Source of the DNA: Parageobacillus thermantarcticus
GTDB lineage: Bacteria > Bacillota > Bacilli > Bacillales > Anoxybacillaceae
DNA length: 52,362 nucleotides
Assembly (NCBI RefSeq): GCF_900111865.1
Contig: NZ_FOJS01000021.1
Span: 1-52,362, forward strand
Reading direction: 5' to 3'
A model generated the notes under the pieces. It saw nothing but the letters and a program-made list of their open reading frames with translations, was not told the origin of the DNA and did not search any database. The position numbers and the translations under genes are program-made. Below are positions 29,201-37,144 of this stretch, piece after piece. The number at the start of each line of letters is the position of its first letter. Within the stretch, counting starts at the first letter, position 1.

Positions 29201-29797
29201 CGTATCAAACAGTTCAATCCGATAAGGTAATTCCGCCGTTAATGGATAAATATCAATAATGCCGCCGCGAACGCTAAATTCCCCAGGGGCTGACACGGTT
29301 GCCACACGCTTGTACCCCATTTGCACAAACTGCTTCTTGCAATGTTCGATATCGATATTTTGCTGAACCTCCAATGTCAATATATGATTTTTCCATAACG
29401 ACACAGGAGGAAGCAGACGTCGCAATCCGGCGACAGGACAAATGACAATACCTTTGTTGTGTTTCATCCAATAATTCATCACTTCTAAACGCTGCGCCTT
29501 CAGTTCTGGACTGGCGATCGCCATTTCCGCGGCAATTACTTCGTTTACCGGATAGAGAAATACCTCTTCCGGCCCAAGAAGTTGAACAATGTCGTCATAT
29601 ATTTTTTGCGCTTGAAATAAATTATGCGTAATCACCAAGAGCGGTCGATCTGTTTCTTTATATAACGATGAAATGAAAACAGACCGGGCGGAACCAGATA
29701 ACCCGGCGACAAGCTGCTCTCTCAGCCCAGCCTCGACACCCCCGATGATAGAACGAATATCTTGATTTTTAGCGAAATAGTGATGCAATGAAAGCAC
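26264..29797 (-). CDS. mfd: Transcription-repair coupling factor Mfd
   Basis: Removes RNA polymerase stalled at DNA lesions and recruits UvrA. The 1177-aa product has the N-terminal UvrB-like module (GLSGSARSVFISSLY, VNEVIAAEMAIASPELKAQRLEV) and the polymerase-interacting domain near residue 480-550 (LQVGDYVVHVNHGIGKYLG). The RecG-like motor follows, with Walker A GDVGYGKTEVALRA, the Walker B box DEEQRFGV, and motif VI QLRGRIGRSNRVAYAY. The C-terminal TRCF domain completes it. The GTG at 29797 with AGGAGG 10 nt upstream gives the same length as B. subtilis Mfd; a TTG frame 8 codons earlier overlaps the ribosome site. Confidence 0.97.
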   Translation of the reverse strand: MLSLHHYFAKNQDIRSIIGGVEAGLREQLVAGLSGSARSVFISSLYKETDRPLLVITHNLFQAQKIYDDIVQLLGPEEVFLYPVNEVIAAEMAIASPELKAQRLEVMNYWMKHNKGIVICPVAGLRRLLPPVSLWKNHILTLEVQQNIDIEHCKKQFVQMGYKRVATVSAPGEFSVRGGIIDIYPLTAELPYRIELFDTEIESIRTFTADDQRSRDEVQQVTVGPADEMIVYGEMLERGIAQIEAGLAKSLNKLKDEKAKQLLLEHVSSELEQLKQGQEIEQQYKYTALFYDEPASLLDYMPENGILLMDEMSRLQEVAESLDKEEAEWYTSLLSEGKIIHDIPISHSFSQLLQKHRKQRIYLSIFLRHVPHTRPENIVNISCKQMQNFHGQMSLLKSELERWKKAKYAVVFLAPNAERMKKLQAVLEDYEIDVAPLSREATLMHGKYQIIEGDLNTGFELPMQKLAVITEEELFKKRVKRPIRRQKLSNAERIKSYSELQVGDYVVHVNHGIGKYLGIETLEINGVHKDYIHIQYQGSDTLYVPVDQIDQVQKYVGSEGKEPKIYKLGGSEWKKVKKKVESSVQDIAEDLIKLYAEREASKGYAFSPDTEMQREFEAAFPYQETEDQLRSIEEIKRDMESDKPMDRLLCGDVGYGKTEVALRAAFKAIMDGKQVAFLVPTTILAQQHYETVRERFQGFPITVGLLNRFRTRKQQAETIKGLKDGTIDMVIGTHRLLSKDVQFKDLGLLIIDEEQRFGVTHKEKIKQLKANIDVLTLTATPIPRTLHMSMIGVRDLSIIETPPENRFPVQTYVMEYTPELVREAIERELARDGQVFFLYNHIEDIDVKAEEISQLVPEARVTYVHGRMSETELESTMLAFLEGQYDVLVTTTIIETGVDIPNVNTLIVYDADRMGLSQLYQLRGRIGRSNRVAYAYFTYRKDKVLNEAAEKRLQAIKEFTELGSGFKIAMRDLSIRGAGNILGAEQHGFIDSVGFDLYSQMLKEAIEKRKGIKQEEEKHEVTIDLEVDAYIPDTYISDGLQKIDMYKRFKAVETMEDVETLREEMLDRFGEYPDEVAYLFQIAEIKVYAKQVGVESIKQQKQQIDILFAEKASKEVEIQRLSKIGGQYGRLFGFGMDGSKLKIVLYIKDLKPQEWLMILYETLKELSGVKDEKSIIA

Positions 29798-29935
29798 CCC
29801 TATTCTCCCTCCTCTCAACAAAACTACAATTGTTTTTTATTTTTGCTCTCATGTGTCATCATGCTTTATTCTTCCACGAAAAATATTAACTAGTTGTTTC
29901 AATACAGACGAAGTTTTTATATTTTTCAAAAATAC

Positions 29936-29959
29936 AAAAATGCTTTGGTTGCCCAAAGC
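29936..29959 (-). terminator. Terminator after fin
   Basis: Minus strand: perfect 7-bp stem GCTTTGG/CCAAAGC with a GCAA loop, followed by ATTTTTG. It starts 1-2 nt past the fin stop, between fin and mfd. Confidence 0.88.
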
Positions 29960-29960
29960 C

Positions 29961-30191
29961 TTAATGTATAAACTTTTCATACTGATGCAGTTCAGGATTT
30001 CTCGCTAACGCCTCTTGGCAATCTTCACAAATCGTTTTTACGTGGATATCGCCGTCTGGCTGATATGCAATCATCTCCAATCGTTCTTCCTCTGTCAAAT
30101 GATGAAAGCCCAATTGTTCGCTATAGATCGAAACTCTATCAATCGTGCCTACTTTTGTTCCACAATGTCGACAGTAATAATGCAATGCCAT
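29961..30191 (-). CDS. fin: Anti-sigma-F factor Fin
   Basis: Small forespore protein that shuts down sigma-F so that sigma-G can take over. The 76-aa product has two Cys pairs ([11 protein letters not shown] near 7-10; [10 protein letters not shown] near 54-57) consistent with one zinc site. The family pattern [12 protein letters not shown]...[14 protein letters not shown] is present. AGGAGG lies before the ATG. A sigma-F-like promoter overlaps the end of pth. A second sigma antagonist, Gin, is at 51.7 kb. Confidence 0.93.
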   Translation of the reverse strand: MALHYYCRHCGTKVGTIDRVSIYSEQLGFHHLTEEERLEMIAYQPDGDIHVKTICEDCQEALARNPELHQYEKFIH

Positions 30192-30224
30192 GAAACAAAC
30201 CTCCTAATGGGCGTATCTATATGT

Positions 30225-30254
30225 TATTTTGCACCAATTAGGAGGAGAATATTC
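30225..30254 (-). promoter_or_regulatory. fin promoter, sigma-F-like
   Basis: Minus strand: -35 GAATA (30250-30254), 15-nt spacer, -10 GTGCAAAATA (30225-30234). Against the sigma-F pattern GYATA-N15-GGnnAnAnTR it has one mismatch in each element. It fits the known forespore expression of fin. Confidence 0.55.
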
Positions 30255-30813
30255 ACGCATTAAATTCATTCATCACTTGCAAAAACGGCGCAGTAACAGC
30301 TTTTTCACACGCATCAGCCGAGCGTAAAATCGCTTCCATGATCGCGCCGCTTTCTTCTTCGTGAAAGCGGCCCAACACATAATCGATCACCTTTTGCCCG
30401 TTCGTCGGGCGCCCGATGCCGATCCGAATCCGTTTGAATTCTTGCGTTCCTAAATGATGAATCAGCGACTTAATGCCATTATGTCCGCCGGCGCTTCCTT
30501 TCATGCGCAAACGAATTTTTCCGACAGGAAGATCAAGGTCATCATATATCACAATCAAATCGTTTATATCAATGCGATAATAATCGATTAACGGTCGGAC
30601 GCATTCCCCTGATAAATTCATATATGTTAATGGCTTACACAATATCACTTTTTCGCCGGAAATGACCTTCGAGGCAATCATCCCATTAAATTTCGCTGCT
30701 TGAAAAGAAATATTCCATCGTTTTGCAAGCTCATCGATGACCATAAATCCAACGTTATGCCTCGTTTGTTCATATTCTTTCCCTGGGTTGCCAAGGCCGA
30801 CAAATAATTTCAA
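30253..30813 (-). CDS. pth: Peptidyl-tRNA hydrolase
   Basis: Recycles peptidyl-tRNA released during aborted translation; essential, and called spoVC in B. subtilis. The 186-aa product shows [19 protein letters not shown] with the catalytic His near residue 20, [24 protein letters not shown] and [13 protein letters not shown]. The TTG at 30813 is chosen, 8 nt after AGGAG; the adjacent GTG at 30816 would add one residue with only 5-nt spacing. A terminator separates it from ctc, so it relies on read-through or an unseen promoter. Confidence 0.97.
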   Translation of the reverse strand: MKLFVGLGNPGKEYEQTRHNVGFMVIDELAKRWNISFQAAKFNGMIASKVISGEKVILCKPLTYMNLSGECVRPLIDYYRIDINDLIVIYDDLDLPVGKIRLRMKGSAGGHNGIKSLIHHLGTQEFKRIRIGIGRPTNGQKVIDYVLGRFHEEESGAIMEAILRSADACEKAVTAPFLQVMNEFNA

Positions 30814-30845
30814 CACTCGGTCTCCTCTCTTTGCGTTGATAGTAC

Positions 30846-30873
30846 AAAAGACGTAACCGAAAACGGCTACGTC
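30846..30873 (-). terminator. Terminator after ctc
   Basis: A 10-bp stem with one wobble (30864-30873 with 30850-30859), TTTT loop, then TTTTGT on the minus strand. It lies in the ctc-pth gap. Confidence 0.85.
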
Positions 30874-30878
30874 CGAGT

Positions 30879-31505
30879 TTATGCGTCTGAAGTCGTTTCT
30901 CCTTCTGCGACAGGGCGACCAGATTCTTGCTGTTCGCCGCTATCCATTTCCTCTTCTTGTTGCGGCGGCAAGATCGTCGCAATCACTTCAGAAGGCTCAT
31001 GGTTAATTTTGTATTTTCCGTCTGTTTTTATGTCCGCTACTGTAATCGTATCGCCGATTTGCAAATTTGAAATATCGATATCGATCGATGCAGGAATATT
31101 TGCTGGCAATACGCGGATCGACAATTGATGCAGATTTTGCTGCAACACACCGCCAGCTTTTTCCCCGGCAGCTTCGCCGATGAAACGAATATCTACATCT
31201 ATATCCACTTCCGTCGACATATCGACCGCTTGAAAATCAACGTGAATAATATTGCCGCGGAGCGGATCTCTTTGGATATCCCTCAATAATACAGAATAAT
31301 CCTCATCGTTTAATTTTAATGTAATCAGACTATGCCGTCCGGCTTCGCGAATCGTTTTTTGAAAATCGGAACCATTGACAAAAATCATTTTGTTTTCAAC
31401 GTTTTTTCCATACAAGATTCCAGGAATATTTCCTTGTAAACGAATGCGTCGAGTTGTTGAATGTCTTCTATCAGTGCGTTCTTTTGCTTCTAGTACTACA
31501 GCCAT
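30879..31505 (-). CDS. ctc: Ribosomal protein L25/general stress protein Ctc
   Basis: Long-form L25 that binds 5S rRNA on the 50S subunit. The 208-aa product has the N-terminal L25 5S-binding domain (about 1-95: [17 protein letters not shown] and [19 protein letters not shown]). A C-terminal TL5-type beta domain follows (about 96-185), then an acidic Gln/Glu-rich tail. AAGGTGAG lies before the ATG. In B. subtilis ctc is a classic sigma-B stress gene, and a sigma-B-like promoter is present here. A 21-bp palindrome lies in the leader. Confidence 0.95.
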   Translation of the reverse strand: MAVVLEAKERTDRRHSTTRRIRLQGNIPGILYGKNVENKMIFVNGSDFQKTIREAGRHSLITLKLNDEDYSVLLRDIQRDPLRGNIIHVDFQAVDMSTEVDIDVDIRFIGEAAGEKAGGVLQQNLHQLSIRVLPANIPASIDIDISNLQIGDTITVADIKTDGKYKINHEPSEVIATILPPQQEEEMDSGEQQESGRPVAEGETTSDA

Positions 31506-31536
31506 GTTTTCTCACCTTCCTGAATTAGAATTTAGA

Positions 31537-31557
31537 ATCAATTAGAATCTAATTGAT
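31537..31557 (-). repeat. 21-bp perfect palindrome in the ctc leader
   Basis: Two 10-bp arms (ATCAATTAGA and TCTAATTGAT on the minus strand) flank one central base. It lies between the sigma-B-like promoter and the ctc ribosome site, followed by two more ATTCTAA copies. It may be an operator or an mRNA 5' hairpin. Confidence 0.7.
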
Positions 31558-31560
31558 ACT

Positions 31561-31586
31561 TTATCCTAAAACAAGAAGGGCTAAAC
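31561..31586 (-). promoter_or_regulatory. ctc promoter, sigma-B-like
   Basis: Minus strand: -35 GTTTAG (31581-31586), 14-nt spacer, -10 GGATAA (31561-31566). This is close to the sigma-B pattern GTTTAA-N13/15-GGGWAW, and the downstream gene is a known sigma-B target in B. subtilis. Confidence 0.6.
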
Positions 31587-31597
31587 ATGCGTGTACA

Positions 31598-32545
31598 TTA
31601 GTCAAACAATACACTGACAGACTTCATTTCATATACGCGTGTAATTGCCTCCGCAATGAGCGGCGCAACTGACAGCTCTACAATTTTATCAATTTTCTTT
31701 TCTTCTGGCAACGCAATTGTATTGGTGACAACAAGTTCTTTAATTTTCGAATTTTGAATGCGTTCAATCGCTGGTCCCGATAATACTGGGTGCGTGCAGC
31801 ACGCATATACTTCTTTCGCGCCGTTTTCGACTAGAGCGTTGGCCGCTAATGTGATCGTTCCAGCTGTATCAATGATATCATCGATTAAAATCGCTGTCTT
31901 TCCTTGTACTTGCCCAACGATATTCATTACCTCCGCCACATTCGGCTTCGGTCGACGCTTATCAATAATGGCGATCGGCGCTTTTAGACGGTCGGCAAGC
32001 TTGCGCGTCCGCGTCACCCCTCCGTGGTCTGGAGAAACGACAACAATATCATCAAGATTTTTGCTTTTAAAATACTCGGCTAAAATCGGAACCCCCATTA
32101 AATGATCGATCGGAATGTCAAAAAATCCTTGAATTTGCGGCGCGTGCAAATCAAGCGTGATGACGCGGGAAGCTCCTGCCGTTTCTAAAAGGTTTGCCAC
32201 CAATTTCGCCGTAATCGGCTCGCGGGAGCGCGCTTTTCGGTCTTGGCGGGCATATCCATAGTAAGGCATTACAATATTAATCGTTTTTGCGGAAGCACGT
32301 TTTAACGCATCGATCATAATCAATAATTCCATTAAATGCTCGTTCACCGGCACGCTTGTTGATTGAATGACAAAAACATCATCGCCGCGGATGCTTTCTT
32401 CAATGTTGATTTGGATTTCGCCATCGCTAAAGCGGGAAACCGAGCATTTTCCTAATTCTATCCCCATCACTTGCGCAATTTCTTCGGCCAGCTTCATATT
32501 GGAATTTAACGCAAACAATTTTAAGTTATGATGACATTCAGACAT
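31598..32545 (-). CDS. prs: Ribose-phosphate pyrophosphokinase (PRPP synthetase)
   Basis: Makes PRPP from ribose 5-phosphate and ATP for purines, pyrimidines, histidine, tryptophan and salvage (including Hpt here). The 315-aa class I enzyme has [18 protein letters not shown] near residue 40, the ATP-binding [17 protein letters not shown] near 100, and the ribose-phosphate loop [14 protein letters not shown] near 220. AGGT lies before the ATG. It is 12 nt downstream of glmU and shares its promoter. Confidence 0.98.
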   Translation of the reverse strand: MSECHHNLKLFALNSNMKLAEEIAQVMGIELGKCSVSRFSDGEIQINIEESIRGDDVFVIQSTSVPVNEHLMELLIMIDALKRASAKTINIVMPYYGYARQDRKARSREPITAKLVANLLETAGASRVITLDLHAPQIQGFFDIPIDHLMGVPILAEYFKSKNLDDIVVVSPDHGGVTRTRKLADRLKAPIAIIDKRRPKPNVAEVMNIVGQVQGKTAILIDDIIDTAGTITLAANALVENGAKEVYACCTHPVLSGPAIERIQNSKIKELVVTNTIALPEEKKIDKIVELSVAPLIAEAITRVYEMKSVSVLFD

Positions 32546-32557
32546 GATAAACCTCCA

Positions 32558-33937
32558 TTACGAATTTTTCTTAATAGAAAGGCGGTCCACATAATTCTCT
32601 TTATTTACTTGCCGAGCGCGGGCAATTGACAGCGCATTTGCGGGAACATCATCCGTAATCGTCGAACCAGCAGCGACATAAGCGCCTTTCCCAACCGTCA
32701 CCGGAGCAATCAAATTCACATTACAGCCGATAAACGCTCCATCTTCAATTTTTGTCATATATTTATTTTTCCCATCGTAATTTACGGTAATGGATCCGCA
32801 GCCAAGGTTGACGTCCGCGCCGATTTCCGCATCGCCGATGTAGCTTAAGTGTGATGCTTTACTTCCTTTGCCAAACACCGACTTTTTCACTTCAACAAAA
32901 TTGCCGATGCGAACTTCATCCGCGATTTTCGATGACGGGCGGATATGGGCAAACGGCCCGATCGTCACATCGTTGCCAATTTCGCTATCGTGCGCGACAG
33001 AGTGGCGAATCGTGGTGCCGTTTCCAATCAGACAGTCTTTAATTTCTGAATTTGGCCCGATAATGCAATCTTCGCCAATCACTGTTTTCCCTTCAATGAC
33101 AGTCCCGGGATAAATCACGGTATCGCGGCCGATTTGCGCCTCTGCCGATATATACGTATGAGCAGGATCAATAATCGTGACCCCGTTCATCATATGTTTG
33201 CGGCAAATCCGCGCGCGCATAATTTTTTCCGCTTCGGCGAGAGCAGCGCGGTCATTCACCCCGATCGTTTCTTCAAAAGATGGGGCTTCGTACGCGGAAA
33301 TGATGCCGCCATTGGATTTTAAAATTTCAATGACATCTGTTAAATAATATTCGCCTTGTGCATTATTGTTCGAAACATGTGTAAGCGCTTCAAATAAAGA
33401 TTTGTTATCAAAGCAATATGTTCCCGTGTTAATTTCTTTGATGGCACGTTCCTGTTCGCTTGCATCTTTATGTTCGACAATTTTTTCAACATTCCCATAA
33501 GAATCGCGAACAATGCGGCCATATCCGGCAGGATTATCCGCAACTGCCGTCAAAATCGTCGCTTTTGCCTTTGTCGCAAGATGATGATCAAGCAAAGCTT
33601 GCATCGTTTCAGCGGTAATTAACGGTGTGTCTCCGCATACAACGAGCGTTACTCCATCTTTTTCACGCAAATAGGAGGCTGCTTGCATCACCGCATGCGC
33701 CGTTCCTAATTGCTCTTGTTGAAGGGCATATTCGCTTTGGTCGCCAAGCTGTGCTTTTACTTGTTCGGCGCCAAAGCCAACAACGGTAATCAGCTTTTCT
33801 ATCCCTAGCTGCAAAACTTGGTCCGCCACATGCTGGACCATTGGCTTGCCGCAAACAGGGTGCAATACTTTATATTGCTTCGACTTCATCCTTGTCCCCT
33901 GTCCAGCCGCCAATATGACCGCATATCGTTTTACCAT
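32558..33937 (-). CDS. glmU: Bifunctional GlmU (UDP-GlcNAc synthesis)
   Basis: Acetylates glucosamine 1-phosphate and then adds UMP to give UDP-GlcNAc for peptidoglycan and teichoic acid. The 459-aa product has the N-terminal uridylyltransferase domain ([30 protein letters not shown]). The C-terminal left-handed beta-helix acetyltransferase has hexapeptide repeats ([20 protein letters not shown]...) and the catalytic-region [12 protein letters not shown]...[11 protein letters not shown]. The ATG at 33937 has GGAGG 8 nt upstream. Own promoter; cotranscribed with prs. Confidence 0.98.
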   Translation of the reverse strand: MVKRYAVILAAGQGTRMKSKQYKVLHPVCGKPMVQHVADQVLQLGIEKLITVVGFGAEQVKAQLGDQSEYALQQEQLGTAHAVMQAASYLREKDGVTLVVCGDTPLITAETMQALLDHHLATKAKATILTAVADNPAGYGRIVRDSYGNVEKIVEHKDASEQERAIKEINTGTYCFDNKSLFEALTHVSNNNAQGEYYLTDVIEILKSNGGIISAYEAPSFEETIGVNDRAALAEAEKIMRARICRKHMMNGVTIIDPAHTYISAEAQIGRDTVIYPGTVIEGKTVIGEDCIIGPNSEIKDCLIGNGTTIRHSVAHDSEIGNDVTIGPFAHIRPSSKIADEVRIGNFVEVKKSVFGKGSKASHLSYIGDAEIGADVNLGCGSITVNYDGKNKYMTKIEDGAFIGCNVNLIAPVTVGKGAYVAAGSTITDDVPANALSIARARQVNKENYVDRLSIKKNS

Positions 33938-33973
33938 ATAGAAGGCCTCCAATTACCTTTTTATCCATAATTG

Positions 33974-34002
33974 AATATATCTCAATTAGTAGTGTATTTC
34001 AA
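33974..34002 (-). promoter_or_regulatory. glmU-prs promoter (sigma-A)
   Basis: Minus strand: -35 TTGAAA (33997-34002), 17-nt spacer, -10 TATATT (33974-33979), just after the spoVG terminator. Confidence 0.8.
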
Positions 34003-34020
34003 GGAAACAATTTTTCCAGA

Positions 34021-34056
34021 AAATATAAAGAGCCTGTCCATGGGAACAGGCCCTTT
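34021..34056 (-). terminator. Terminator after spoVG
   Basis: Stem GCCTGT/ACAGGC extended by AAAG/CTTT across one wobble, 8-nt loop, then TCTTTATATTTT on the minus strand. Confidence 0.85.
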
Positions 34057-34065
34057 TCCATATTT

Positions 34066-34356
34066 TTATGAAGCACCAGCTTCTTCAAGTTCTTCTTCCA
34101 ACTTACCTAAACGGTGATACTCAGCCAATATTGCCTCTTGAATTTTTCCGCGCGTCGCCGAGTTAATCGGGTGGGCAATATCGCGAAATTCTCCATCTGG
34201 AGTGCGCTTGCTCGGCATTGCGACAAACAATCCGTTATTGCCATCGATCACGCGGATATCGTGGACAACGAATTCGTTATCCAATGTGATAGAGGCAATC
34301 GCTTTCATACGTCCTTCGGTATTCACGCGGCGTAATCTTACGTCAGTAACTTCCAT
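34066..34356 (-). CDS. spoVG: SpoVG, RNA/DNA-binding regulator
   Basis: A 96-aa protein of the SpoVG family, involved in cell division and sporulation timing and shown to bind nucleic acids in several Firmicutes. Hallmarks are [58 protein letters not shown], and the charged tail. The ATG at 34356 follows AAAGGTGG; an in-frame earlier start at 34368 overlaps that site. A near-consensus sigma-H promoter with an A-rich upstream block precedes it, as in B. subtilis, where spoVG is a model sigma-H/AbrB target. Confidence 0.98.
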
Positions 34357-34367
34357 TATGCTCACCA

Positions 34368-34488
34368 CCTTTTCCCTATATAAGACTTGATTAATTTATT
34401 CCACATGTTGTTGTTTATTTCCTTCTTTTTTTTTGAAAATTTTTTATAAATTCGCTGGTTACATGTGGAATAACTTTTAGGGAAAAGG
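34368..34488. repeat. Two-block inverted repeat around the spoVG promoter
   Basis: Outer arms of 11 bp (34368-34378 and 34478-34488) and inner arms of 13 bp (34396-34408 and 34461-34473) are exact inverted copies. Block spacing is 17 nt on the left and 4 nt on the right. The left inner arm includes the sigma-H -10 of spoVG; the right copy lies just after ridA. Confidence 0.85.
34398..34423 (-). promoter_or_regulatory. spoVG promoter, sigma-H
   Basis: Minus strand: -35 AGGAAAT (34417-34423), 14-nt spacer, -10 GGAAT (34398-34402), followed by AA. This fits the sigma-H pattern RnAGGAwwW-N11/12-RnnGAAT. The upstream A/T block (34424-34450) is a likely UP element or AbrB-binding region. Confidence 0.85.
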
Positions 34489-34498
34489 CGGGCAGCGA

Positions 34499-34873
34499 TT
34501 ACCGAACGAGCGCGACCACTTCGATTTCCACCAATGCGTCTTTTGGCAGTCTCGCCACTTCCACGCAAGAACGCGCCGGTTTATGGTTTGTAAAGTATTG
34601 GCTATATACTTCATTCATTGCCGCAAAATCATCCATGTTTTTCAAAAATACCGTTGTTTTCACAACCGTATCCAGCGACGCTCCGGCCGCTTCCAACACC
34701 GCTTTTAAATTTTGAAACACTTGATGGGTTTGCGCTTTTATGTCGCCTTGCACCATCTCTCCTTCTGGGGTAAGCGGAATTTGCCCTGAGCTATAAAACA
34801 TGTTGTTAACGATAATCCCTTGCGAATATGGACCGATCGCTTGCGGCGCTTTATTCGTTTCTACTTTTTTCAT
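34499..34873 (-). CDS. ridA: RidA/YabJ (YjgF family) enamine/imine deaminase
   Basis: Small trimeric enzyme that hydrolyses reactive enamine/imine intermediates from PLP enzymes. The 124-aa product covers the family from [14 protein letters not shown] to the end. It contains [27 protein letters not shown] and the signature [22 protein letters not shown], with the catalytic Arg. It is 26 nt downstream of purR, as in B. subtilis, where yabJ was linked to purine regulation. Confidence 0.97.
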   Translation of the reverse strand: MKKVETNKAPQAIGPYSQGIIVNNMFYSSGQIPLTPEGEMVQGDIKAQTHQVFQNLKAVLEAAGASLDTVVKTTVFLKNMDDFAAMNEVYSQYFTNHKPARSCVEVARLPKDALVEIEVVALVR

Positions 34874-34899
34874 TGCATTCGCTCTCCTTTCCCATTTAT

Positions 34900-35724
34900 C
34901 TATTCCATAAAATGAATATAATTTCCTGCTTTTACGGTAATTTGTTTTTCTTTCACATCAACGGAAGATAGTTTGACGAGCGAAATATATTCATCGACAA
35001 GCCGCTCTTTCGTCTCCTCCGATTCGACAAGAACGCCAATGCCGGAAAGTTTGGCGTTAAATTCATTCAATAAGTTCACCATGCCATTTACCGTTCCGCC
35101 CGCTTTCATAAAATCATCGATAATTAAAACATTCGCTCCTTCGGCTAAACTCCGCTTCGCCAACACCATCGTTTGAATTCGTTTAGAAGAACCAGAAACA
35201 TAGTTAATGCTGACCATCGACCCTTCCGTTACTTTGTTGTCATGACGGACGATCACGACGGGAACATACAAAAAGTGCGCTACCGCATAAGCGAGCGGAA
35301 TTCCTTTTGTCGCGATCGTCATGACGACATCTACCGGGCGGTCGGCGAAAATCGACGCATATAGGCGACCGATTTTATTGACAACACGAGGGTCACCAAG
35401 GATATCCGTCATATATAAATAGCCACCAGGCAGCAGCCGATCTGGGCGCGATAGCTGTTCGCATAAATATGTAACGATCTCGTCCGCTTCCTGTTTCGAC
35501 ATTTTCGGAATATATTGGACTCCGCCCGCCGCGCCCGGCAGCGTTTTGATCGTGCCGATTCCTTGTTGTTCAAACGTTTGCTTGACAATCGCTAAGTCCT
35601 CACTAATCGATGACTTTGCTGATTCATAACGCTCTGCAAAAAACGTAAGCGGGATAAGCTGATGAGGCCGTTCTAGAAGATAATGAGTCATATCTACTAA
35701 ACGGCCACTGCGCCTTAATTTCAT
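34900..35724 (-). CDS. purR: Purine operon repressor PurR
   Basis: PRPP-responsive repressor. The 274-aa product has an N-terminal winged helix ([20 protein letters not shown]...) and a PRTase-like C-terminal domain with the PRPP motif [17 protein letters not shown]. The ATG at 35724 follows AGGAGG; an open extension upstream to 35787 crosses the promoter and is not used. A PurBox-like site in the 5' UTR suggests autoregulation. It is cotranscribed with ridA. Prs, which makes the effector, is 3 kb downstream. Confidence 0.97.
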   Translation of the reverse strand: MKLRRSGRLVDMTHYLLERPHQLIPLTFFAERYESAKSSISEDLAIVKQTFEQQGIGTIKTLPGAAGGVQYIPKMSKQEADEIVTYLCEQLSRPDRLLPGGYLYMTDILGDPRVVNKIGRLYASIFADRPVDVVMTIATKGIPLAYAVAHFLYVPVVIVRHDNKVTEGSMVSINYVSGSSKRIQTMVLAKRSLAEGANVLIIDDFMKAGGTVNGMVNLLNEFNAKLSGIGVLVESEETKERLVDEYISLVKLSSVDVKEKQITVKAGNYIHFME

Positions 35725-35736
35725 AGAGGACCTCCT

Positions 35737-35749
35737 AAAACCGAATATT
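35737..35749 (-). promoter_or_regulatory. PurBox-like operator upstream of purR
   Basis: The plus strand reads AAAACCGAATATT, one base from the PurBox pattern AWWWCCGAACWWT. It lies between the purR -10 and the ribosome site. A second box in inverted orientation was not obvious. Confidence 0.5.
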
Positions 35750-35757
35750 TTAAGGTA

Positions 35758-35787
35758 AATATACCAAAAATATACGTGTTTAATCAA
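35758..35787 (-). promoter_or_regulatory. purR promoter (sigma-A)
   Basis: Minus strand: -35 TTGATT (35782-35787), 18-nt spacer, -10 TATATT (35758-35763). The -35 overlaps the ispE stop codon. Confidence 0.65.
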
Positions 35788-36649
35788 GTGAATGTTGTTC
35801 GCCTAATATCCGCACTGCAAACACTTGATCGCAAAAACCGCGAAGTCCGTTATAAATTCGCTGCAACCTTGAATCATGCTGAACGAGTCCAAACACCGTC
35901 GGCCCGCTGCCGCTCATCAATGCCGCATCCGCTCCAAACCGCTTCATTTGCTCTTTAATGTGCGCCACTTCCGGATGCATTTTTAATGTCACTTCCTCTA
36001 ATACGTTTCCGACTAGTTTGCAAATAGCTGCATAATCTTGGCTTTCAATCGCCTCTACCATTCCATCCACATCCGGGTGCCGAATCTCGTCCAACTTTAA
36101 ATTCCGGTACACTTCGGCAGTAGACACGCCGATCGATGGTTTCGCTAAAATCACCCAACATGGCGGCGGGGAAGCAATCGGCATAATTTTTTCGCCTCGC
36201 CCTGTTGCAACCGCGGTTCCACCATAAACGCAAAACGGGACGTCAGAACCGATTTGCGCGCCTAGTTCCGCCAATTCATCAAGTGTAAGCCCTAAACGCC
36301 AAAGCTTGTTTAAACCGCGGAGCGTCGCCGCGGCGTCGCTGCTTCCTCCGGCCAGCCCTGCCGCTACTGGAATATTTTTCGTAATGGAAATCGCCACTCC
36401 TTGTTTGATGCCAAATGTATCTTTCAATACTTTTGCAGCTTGATACGCCAAATTGCGGTCGTCATCGGGAACAAATCGGTTTTGCGAAATAATTTGTATC
36501 GCATCATCAGAACGCGGAATTAATTCGATTCGATCCGCCAGATCAATCGTTGTCATTACCATCTTTACTTCATGATATCCATCCGGCCGTTTATGTAATA
36601 CGTCCAGCGATAAATTGATTTTTGCCGGCGCCTTGACCAATACCTTCAA
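35780..36649 (-). CDS. ispE: 4-diphosphocytidyl-2-C-methylerythritol kinase
   Basis: GHMP kinase of the MEP isoprenoid pathway. The 289-aa product shows [23 protein letters not shown] at the N-terminus and the Gly-rich ATP loop [21 protein letters not shown] near residue 100. [20 protein letters not shown] and [11 protein letters not shown] follow near the end. A TTG at 36649 is chosen: AAAGTAGGTGG ends at the right distance for it, whereas the GTG at 36658 sits inside that ribosome site. The length then equals the B. subtilis enzyme. Confidence 0.96.
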   Translation of the reverse strand: MKVLVKAPAKINLSLDVLHKRPDGYHEVKMVMTTIDLADRIELIPRSDDAIQIISQNRFVPDDDRNLAYQAAKVLKDTFGIKQGVAISITKNIPVAAGLAGGSSDAAATLRGLNKLWRLGLTLDELAELGAQIGSDVPFCVYGGTAVATGRGEKIMPIASPPPCWVILAKPSIGVSTAEVYRNLKLDEIRHPDVDGMVEAIESQDYAAICKLVGNVLEEVTLKMHPEVAHIKEQMKRFGADAALMSGSGPTVFGLVQHDSRLQRIYNGLRGFCDQVFAVRILGEQHSLD

Positions 36650-36707
36650 ACGTTCCACCTACTTTAATGACTAATGACTTCGAACTTTCTTGCAAGATCC
36701 ATTTACC

Positions 36708-36736
36708 ATAATAGCATAAATTACGTATACTGCTAA
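36708..36736 (-). promoter_or_regulatory. Candidate ispE promoter
   Basis: Minus strand: -35 TTAGCA (36731-36736), 17-nt spacer, -10 TATTAT (36708-36713). The -35 is weak; it lies after the sspF terminator. Confidence 0.5.
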
Positions 36737-36792
36737 CAAGCAGAAACGTGTAAATTTGCCGATTCAAAACAATACGGCAAACAAAGTCAAAC

Positions 36793-36820
36793 AAAAAGCC
36801 GAAGCGATGTTGCTTCGGCT
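36793..36820 (-). terminator. Terminator after sspF
   Basis: Perfect 9-bp stem AGCCGAAGC/GCTTCGGCT with a 6-nt loop, then TTTTG on the minus strand. Confidence 0.93.
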
Positions 36821-36857
36821 GCCGCGGCTGTTTTTATTTTTTCGTAAGTTGGCACTA

Positions 36858-37031
36858 TCATCTTTTCAACAGCTGTCGTTCAGCCATTTCAATCGCCAAT
36901 TTCACCATATTTCCAGCGTCTTTTGCGCGGATCGCTCCCCATCCTTCTTTTTGAACGACATCATAAAAGCCTAATTCTTTTGCTAACTCTTCTTTAAAGC
37001 GTTGCGACATAATGCCACGACGTCGACCCAA
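36858..37031 (-). CDS. sspF: Small acid-soluble spore protein SspF
   Basis: Minor alpha/beta-type SASP that coats spore DNA. The 57-aa product has [25 protein letters not shown] and [24 protein letters not shown]. These contain the ELA-type GPR-cleavage surroundings and the conserved GxI+A+(D/E)AGNMV segment. A TTG at 37031 is chosen, 9 nt after AAAGGGG; a TTG at 37040 abuts that site and the ATG at 37010 would remove conserved residues. A sigma-G-like promoter precedes it. Confidence 0.93.
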   Translation of the reverse strand: MGRRRGIMSQRFKEELAKELGFYDVVQKEGWGAIRAKDAGNMVKLAIEMAERQLLKR

Positions 37032-37066
37032 TGCGAGCAACCCCTTTCAAATCGCCGCGACAGTTT

Positions 37067-37096
37067 TAGTATGAAAAAAAACGCGCACGTTTATGT
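37067..37096 (-). promoter_or_regulatory. sspF promoter, sigma-G
   Basis: Minus strand: -35 ACATA (37092-37096), 18-nt spacer rich in T, -10 CATACTA (37067-37073). The -10 matches the sigma-G consensus fully and the -35 has one mismatch. Confidence 0.75.
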
Positions 37097-37117
37097 TGCC
37101 CGATTTATGACAAAAAT

Positions 37118-37144
37118 AAAAAGCAGCAAACAAATGTCTACTGC
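37118..37144 (-). terminator. Terminator overlapping the veg stop
   Basis: A 9-bp stem with two wobbles (37136-37144 with 37123-37131), 4-nt loop, then TTTTTATTTTTG on the minus strand. The 5' arm includes the veg stop codon. Confidence 0.8.
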
